A stretch of 50,919 nucleotides of DNA from Cytophagales bacterium (lineage in GTDB: Bacteria > Bacteroidota > Bacteroidia > Cytophagales > Spirosomataceae). The DNA lies in assembly GCA_013298805.1 (NCBI GenBank), contig JAAFIU010000007.1, forward strand, positions 1-50,919. The letters are read 5' to 3'. The position numbers and the translations under genes were made by a program. The notes below the pieces were generated by a model. That model had not been told where the DNA came from, ran no database searches, and saw only the letters and a program-made list of their open reading frames with translations. Of this stretch, positions 17,426 to 26,400 are shown one piece after another. Every line of letters starts with the position of its first letter. Position 1 is the stretch's first letter.

Positions 17426-20400
17426 TTAGTATTTAGAAGCCACCTTTACAACACAGCGATTACCTTTATCGTCGTAAATGATTACAAAACCTGTACTATG
17501 CAATGGTGTATTGATACTGATACTGTATAGACCTGTTTCCTTTTGAATATAGTTATGGGTAATTTCGTCCCCTAACACGTTGTAAATTTTGATTTCTTTC
17601 GCTTCAATATTTTTGAAATATAGATTAAAGTCTGAAAATCTCTGCAATGGATTCGGGAAAACGGTACATTCTATTAAATTACCAAACTCAACTTGTTTAG
17701 CGTCAAATATTTTACGAGTTCCATCTTTATCAATGTAGATAATTCTGTAACAATTTATCCCCCCCATCGGGAAGTTGTCAATAAACTCATAAGCACTACC
17801 TGTACCATTGGCTCTTACTTGCCCAATTTGCTCAAAGTGAACGCAGTCCTTACTTCTCTCTACTATAAAGTAATCGCTTCGCACCTCAAGGTCAGTATTC
17901 CAAATAACGCTTGCAGATTTCTCGTCTCTTTTTTTAACATCATACACTACATTTGTGGCATATTTATTGGCAGTTGCTCCAATTTCTGCGGTTTGTAACA
18001 GGTTAAACTGTAAGTAAAAGCTTTCTGGAGTAAATGTACTACCCGTGATATTCTTATAAAGTACCTCGCTTCTTCCAAGTACAAAATTGTCATTATCCTC
18101 AAATCCACAGTTTTCCCGAACACCTTTATAATGAACAATATTAAAATCATTAATCGTCAGTGAAGGTAAGTTGCTCGCTTTTTTATAATCGTTGAATTCA
18201 GTATTCAAATAGTATAACCTTACCGAAACCCCAAGATCCAAAGTATCCTTCACTGAACTTTTTATGTCAAAGTAGCGACTCATCAGCTTCGTTCCTAATA
18301 AGGTTGTCGGAATATTATTAGCACCATTTCCGTAGTGTCTAATTTTTAGCGTAACCTTACCTAAATTCTGTCCGTTAGGGTTTATCGAAGCATATAATCT
18401 TCCGTATTTGTCGTAAAGATTATACCACTTATTACCTTTCACTGTATCCGCAATCGCTTCAAAGCAATCAATACTACCCACTACAAATAATGCAGGGTCT
18501 TCATCATCTTCATCATGCTTAGCCACAATACCGCCTACCGTATCAAATCTACCATCACCGTCACCAAAAATGGTATCGTCCGTTGGTGTATTTTCTTTTC
18601 CACCAATATCGTTATTTGGATTTTTATCAAATCGGCTATCAATATCATTATAAGCGACAATTTTCCCGGCTTTATCAAGTGTAGTTTTGAATATTTCAGC
18701 TTTGTTGACATAAGCTCCAATTTGTGTGGTAGGTTTTATCTTTACAATAATTTCAAATTTTGTACTATCACCCCCAGCCAAACTGTCAATACGAGTTACT
18801 GCATTCGTATCAATTAAAATAACCACTTTATTAACAGTGAAAATAGTATCAATTGAAGAAATCCAACGTTGGTTCAAATTTGTGGATTTTATCAAGGTAG
18901 TTCCCTTCGGTAGATAATCTACAACTTCAATGTTGTATGCTTTACGAGACTTACATTGATTGAAAACAGCAATTTCAAATCTAACCGAGTCATTCGGCAT
19001 GTAAACCGCCGTTACTGGATTTGAAATGAGTTTTTTGCGTAAAGCTAAGTCGTAACAATTATCTTTTGGCAATATAACACGGAATAAGGCCGGGTCTTCA
19101 TCGTCTTCATCGTGCTTAGGATTAATGCCGCCCACAATGTCGAATCTACCATCCCCAAATATTTCATCATCAGTAAGCGAATTTTCTTTTCCACCAATGT
19201 CGTTATTGGGATTTTTATCAAAACGACTATCATTATCGCTAAAGATTGCAGATTTTCCTATCTTATCAAGTGAAGCTTCGAAAATCTCCGCCTTATTGAT
19301 GAACGTCCCCACTGGAGTTGAAGGTTTTATCTTTAGCAAAATCACAAATTTTGTACTATCTCCCCCTGCTAAGCTATCAATTCTGGTTACTGCATTGGTG
19401 TCAATAGAAATAATTGCTTTGTTAGCATTGAACAAGGTATCAATCGACGAAGTCCATCGCTGATTAATGTTCGTATTCTTAATCAACGAAGTACCTTTTG
19501 GAAGGTAGTCAACTACATCAATATTGTAAACTTTACTGTTTTTACATTGATTAAAAACGCTAATTTCGAATCTCACTGAATCACTGGCTAAATATTGCTC
19601 TTGCATCAATGGATTTGTAATTATCAAACGCTTTCTCAGTGCTAAGTCAATACAATTATTGCCAGATACCGTGATAAGAACTGGGTCTTCATCATCTTCA
19701 TCATGTTTAGGATCGACACCACCAATTACATCATATCTGCCATCACCGTCACCAAAGATGGCGTTGTCCGTTGGAGAATTTTCTTTACCACCAATGTCAT
19801 TATTCGGGTTTTTGTCAAAACGGCTATCAATGTCTGATGTAACATGATTTTTACCAAACTTATCCAAGTCAGTCCCAAAAATTTCAGCTTTGTTAACTAA
19901 ATTACCAATTTGAGTATTTGCATTAATGCGAAGCGAAATTTTTAAGGTTACACTATCTTTGGCGGATAAACTGTCAATTCTACTCACGGCATTAATATCA
20001 CTTTGCTTCCATTGATTACTGATACCTTCAAAAGTCATACCTTGAGGAATGTAATCAACCACATCAATATTATAGGCCTTCAAGTCACCTTGATTGAAAA
20101 TGGTCACATTGAAAGTAACTAAATCATTTGGCTTGTAGGTCCTGTTCGTATCAGCAACGGTTTTTCGTAATGCAAGGTCAAAAACGGCTGGCGTACAATT
20201 ATTAACCACAATACTAACCGAAACTCTTTCACTTTCGCAACCATTGGGCGAAAATTGACTGATGAAATAAGTCTTTTTACCAAGTGAATTTGCATTTGGT
20301 ACCGAAATCGGTGAGCCATTGCTATCATACCATTGTAATCTATTCTCTTTGTCAAAGCTGATATTTGTTAATGGAAGAGTACTTCCCATACAGACAAATA

Positions 20401-23400
20401 TCTCGCCTGAAACAGTTGGCGGTTGAATAACTTTTCCTTCAACCAATACTACATTTTTTACATCTGTACACCCATAGTAATCTCTTACTGTTAAAGTATA
20501 AGCTCCCGCACTTAGGCCGGTGAAAATATTATTAGTTTGGAAAGTAGTTCCATCAATTGAATAGCTGTATGCTGAAGTACCGCCCGTAGCAGTTAAACTA
20601 ATTTGTCCCGAAGAATTTGCTTTACACGTTAAGTTTGTTGGTGTTGCTACCAATGTCAGTAGATTCGGTTCGGTTAAAGTAGTATTTACCGTTGCAGAAC
20701 AAGAATTTGCATCTTTTACCGTCAAGGTATAAGCTCCCGCACTTAGGCCGCTGAAAACATTACTGCTTTGGAAAGTAGTCCCGTTAATTGAATAAGAATA
20801 ATTGGTTGTTCCGCCTGTCGCTGTTAAACTAATTTGACCCAAAGAATTTGCTTTACAAGTTAAATTCTTTGGCGTTGCCGAAACACTCAAAAGAGCAGGT
20901 TCTATCAATGTTGCATTTACCGTTGCAGAACAAGAATTTGCATCTTTTACCGTCAAGGTATAAGCTCCCGCACTTAGGCCGCTGAAAACATTACTGCTTT
21001 GGAAAGTAGTCCCGTTAATTGAATAAGAATAATTGGTTGTTCCGCCTGTCGCTGTTAAACTAATTTGACCCAAAGAATTTGCTTTACAAGTTAAATTCGT
21101 TGGCGTTGCCGAAACACTCAAAAGAGCAGGTTCTATCAATGTTGCATTTACCGTTGCAGAACAAGAATTTGCATCTTTTACCGACAAGGTATAAGCACCT
21201 GCACTTAGTCCAGTGAAAATATTACTACTTTGGAAAGTAGTCCCGTTAATTGAATAAGAATAATTGGTTGTACCGCCTGTCGCTGTTAAACTAATTTGAC
21301 CCAAAGAATTTGATTTACACGTTAAATTCGTTGGCGTTGCGGTTAGACTTAATAGCGCAGGTTCAGTTAAAGTCGCATTGACCTTTGCAGTACAAGCATT
21401 AGCATCTTTTACTGTCAAGGTATAAGCTCCCGCACTTAGGCCGCTGAAAACATTACTGCTTTGGAAAGTAGTCCCGTTAATTGAATAAGAATAATTGGTT
21501 GTACCGCCTGTCGCCGTTAAACTAATTTGACCCAAAGAATTTGCATTACAGGTTAAATTCGTTGGAGTTGCTACTAAAGACAGTACATTTGGTTCGGTCA
21601 ATGTAGCATTGACAGTTACAGTACAAGCATTAGCATCTTTTACCGTCAAGGTATAAGCACCTGCACTTAGGCCAGTGAAGATATTACTGCTTTGGAAAGT
21701 AGTCCCGTTAATTGAATAAGAATAATTGGTTGTACCGCCTGTCGCTGTTAAACTAATTTGACCCAAAGAATTGGCTTTACAGGTTAAGTTTGTTGATGTT
21801 GCTACCAATGTCAATACATTCGGTTCAGTTAAAGTTGCATTTACGGTTGCGATACAAGCATTAGCATCTTTTACCGTCAAGGTATAAGCACCTGCACTTA
21901 GGCCGCTAAAAACATTACTGCTTTGGAAAGTAGTCCCGTTAATTGAATAAGAATAATTGGTTGTACCGCCTGTCGCTGTTAAACTAATTTGACCCAAAGA
22001 ATTTGCTTTACACGTTAAATTCGTTGGCGTTGCTACTAAAGACAGTACATTCGGTTCGGTTAAAGTAGTATTTACCGTTGCAGAGCAAGCATTAGCATCT
22101 TTTACCGTCAAGGTGTAAGTTCCCGCACTAAGTCCCGAGAAGATACTACTTGTTTGGAAAGTAGTGCCATCAATTGAATAGCTGTACGGTGAAGTACCAC
22201 CTGTAGCTGTTAAACTAATTTGTCCCGAAGAATTTGCTTTACAAGTTAAGTTTGTTGGTGTTGCTACTAAAGTCAGCACATTTGGTTCAGTCAAAGTAGT
22301 ATTTACCGTTGCGATACAAGCATTAGCGTCTTTTACCGTCAAGGTGTAAGCTCCCGCACTAAGTCCCGAGAAGATACTACTTGTTTGGAAAGTAGTGCCA
22401 TCAATTGAATAGCTGTACGCTGAAGTACCACCTGTAGCTGTTAAACTAATTTGTCCCGAAGAATTTGCTTTACAAGTTAAGTTTGTTGGTGTTGCTACTA
22501 AAGTCAGCACATTCGGTTCAGTTAAAGTTGCATTTACGGTTGCGATACAAGCATTAGCATCTTTGACCGTCAAGGTATAAGCTCCCGCACTTAGTCCCGA
22601 GAAGATATTACTTGTTCGGAAAGTCGTTCCATCAATCGAATAGCTGTACGCTGAAGTACCACCCGTAGCCGTTAAACTAATTTGACCCAAAGAATTGGCT
22701 TTACAAGTTAAGTTTGTTGGCGTAGCCGAAAGACTCAAAAGAGCAGGTTCAGTCAAAGTAGTATTTACCGTTGCAGAACAAGCATTGGCATCTTTTACTG
22801 TTAAGGTATAAGCTCCCGCACTAAGTCCCGAGAAAACATTACTTGTTTGGAAGGTCGTTCCATCAATCGAATAGCTGTACGCTGAAGTACCACCCGTAGC
22901 CGTTAGACTAATTTGTCCCGAAGAATTGGCTTTACAAGTTAAATTGGTTGGCGTTGCCGAAACACTCAAAAGAGCAGGTTCGGTTAAAGTTGCATTCACC
23001 GTTGCAGTACAAGCATTGGCATCTTTTACGGTCAAAGTGTAATTTCCCACACTGAGTCCCGAGAATATACTACTTGTTTGGAAAGTTGTTCCATCAATCG
23101 AGTAGCTGTACGCTGAAGTACCACCCGTAGCCGTTAGACTAATTTGTCCCGAAGAATTGGCTTTACAAGTTAAGTTTGTTGGCGTAGCCGAAAGACTCAA
23201 AAGAGCAGGTTCGGTTAAAGTTGCATTCACCGTTGCAGTACAAGCATTGGCATCTTTTACGGTCAAAGTGTAATTTCCCACACTGAGTCCCGAGAATATA
23301 CTACTTGTTTGGAAAGTTGTTCCATCAATCGAGTAGCTGTACGCTGAAGTTCCGCCCGTAGCCGTTAAACTAATTTGACCCAAAGAATTTGCTTTACACG

Positions 23401-26400
23401 TTAAGTTTGTTGGTGTTGCCGCAAGACTCAAAAGAGCAGGTTCAGTTAAAGTCGCATTGACCGTTGCGGTACAAGCATTAGCATCTTTTACCGTCAAGGT
23501 ATAAGCACCTGCACTTAGGCCAGTGAAGATATTACTGCTTTGGAAAGTAGTGCCGTTAATTGAAAAAGAATAATTGGTTGTACCACCAGTAGCCGTTAAA
23601 CTAATTTGTCCCGTTGCGTTGGCCTTACAAGTTAAATTGGTTGGCGTTGCCGAAACACTCAAAAGAGCAGGTTCTGCCAATGTTGCATTTACCGTAGCAG
23701 AACAAGAATTTGCATCTTTTACCGTCAAGGTATAAGCACCTGCACTTAGGCCGCTGAAAACATTACTGCTTTGGAAAGTAGTCCCGTTAATTGAATAAGA
23801 ATAATTGGTTGTACCGCCTGTCGCTGTTAAACTAATTTGACCCAAAGAATTTGCATTACACGTTAAATTCGTTGGCGTTGCTACTAAAGACAGTACATTT
23901 GGTTCGGTCAATGTAGCATTGACAGTTACAGTACAAGCATTTGCATCTTTTACCGTCAAGGTGTAAGCTCCCGCACTTAGGTTCGAAAAGATATTACTTG
24001 TTTGGAAAGTAGTTCCATCAATCGAGTAGCTATATGCTGAAGTTCCACCCGTAGCCGTTAAACTAATTTGACCCGAAGAATTTGCGTTACAAGTCAGATT
24101 CGTTGGTGTTGCCGTTAGAACGATATTTGATACCGTAACTGTAATTGTATTGGAGTTATTACTTATACATCCGTTTTCACTACACGTGGCATAGTAACTT
24201 GTAGTACTTGTTGGAGATACATTCAAAGGACTTCCAGTGCCAACCTGAGTATTTGTCGAGGCATTTTTCCAGCTTATTGTTCCAGTGCAATCCGAAGTTA
24301 AACTGATGTCAGTATTCGCTCCTCTACAAATAGTTGTTGAACCAGACACAATTGGTGTACTTGGTGTTGGATTGACCGTGATAGTTATAGAAGTTCTATC
24401 TGTTTCACAAGAAATAAGTGGACTTGAACCAACTACTGTATATATCCGAGCCGAGTAATAAGTCTGAGTTGAATTGATAACAGGTGTGTTGTATATTTCA
24501 TTTCTTGTTCCTGTTGTTGGTGAAAGCAGACTCAAACTTGTAGCAGAATTGTACCAATTAAATGTACCTAAATTTGAAGTACTATTTGCGGTAAGTCGCA
24601 CCGAACCACTTCCACAAATACTCATCGAAGAGGCTACAATTGTTGGCTGAGCTGATAGTCCGTAAGGGTCATAGACGGTAATTATATTAGAAGTTTTTGT
24701 ACAAAACTCTGACACAACAGTAACCGTATAATCTCCAGCAGCTGAAGCATCATACGTAGAATTATTAGCACCAGATATTGGACTTCCATTCAGATTCCAT
24801 TGATAGGAATAAGACCCAATTCCTCCGACTGGAGTTGATGTCAAAGTCGTAAATTTATTTATTTGTCCCATCCCACAAAAATAACTATTCCCAGAAATAG
24901 ATACCGAAAGTGGCGGGGTAACCTCAACCTTTCCTATGCCTAAGTTTATACATCCAAACTGAGATGTTACAGTGGCTGTAATTACGGTAATTTGTGTTGA
25001 AGTTGAGACATTATTTAAAACTCCACTGATCGAAGTGGCACTTCCTGAGGCAGGTAACCCCGTCAAATTTGAAGTATTATCTCTGCTCCAAGTGTAACTC
25101 GTTGTTCCCGCAACGGATTTTCCATCCGAAATATTCAAGGTCACATTGTCACCACTACACATATTTACTACATCTGGTGTCACAACACCTCGAGGCGTCG
25201 GATTTACAGTGATCGTAAATGACTTAGAGTTGCCTATACAAGTAAGTCCGTTATTTGAGTATGATGGTGTTACAGTAATGGTACTTGAAACAGATGTTGA
25301 TCCATTATTTATTACCGAAAATGCTCCAATATCCCCAGTTCCGCTAAGTGCTAAACCAATACTTGAGTTACTATTAGACCAAGAATATACAGATCCTGCC
25401 ACGGTTCCTGCAAAACTTATTGCATTAGTAGTTGCACCATTACATAAAGACTGATTGGAAATATTATTTACAGTAGGGGTAGGGTTTACGGTTATGGTAA
25501 AACTCTCAGAGGTATTTGTACAAGTTACACCGCCGTTCGTAAAATTAGGAGTAACAGTAATTGTTGCTAAAATTGGAGAATTAGTAACATTAGTTGCTGT
25601 AAATGATGCAATATTCCCCGATCCACTCGCTGACAAACCAATACTTGCATTGGTGTTGGTCCAATCATACGATGTCCCTGGAACAGCACCCGAAAAATTA
25701 ACAGTTGTCGTTGCTGTGCCATTACACAAAATTTGCTCAGCAATTGGATTTACCGTTGGAATTGGATTAACAGAGATGGTAAAACTTTTTGAAGAACCTG
25801 TACAAGTCAAACCATCATTGTTGAAAATTGGAACAACCGTTATGGTTCCAATATTTACAGCTGTACTGGAATTAGTTGCAGTAAAGGCAGCTATATTACC
25901 TGTTCCGCTTTCGTTTAATCCAATACTTGTATTTGAGTTATTCCATGAATAAACAGTACCGTTAACATTTCCTGAAAAAATTATAGGGGTCGTTGATGAC
26001 CCGTGGCATAGTGTTTTATCAGAAACTGTGTTTACTGTAGGGATTGGATTCACAGTAATGGTAAGGCTTTGGGGACTACCAGTACAAGTCACTCCACCGT
26101 TACTAAAAGTAGGAGTCACACTAACTGTCCCTGATATAGGGGCATTCGTGGCATTAGTTGCGGTAAAAGCAACAATATCTCCAGAACCACTTGCAGATAG
26201 TCCTATGCTCGTGTTTGTATTTGTCCAAGAATAGGTTGTGCCTGACACTGCACCAGAAAAATTTATTGCTGTGGTATTTGACCCATTACAAATGGTTTGA
26301 TTTGAGACTATATTAACCGAAGGGGTAGGGTTAACCGTTACCGTAAAATTTTGTGAAGAACCAGTACAAGTAACACTATTGTTGGTAAAGGTTGGTATCA

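Noticed and set aside
20437-24126. Regular short-period repeats that might suggest a CRISPR array
   Set aside because: The units of 231, 243, 252, 282 and 63 bp are coding repeats in frame with no unique spacers, and no cas genes are present.
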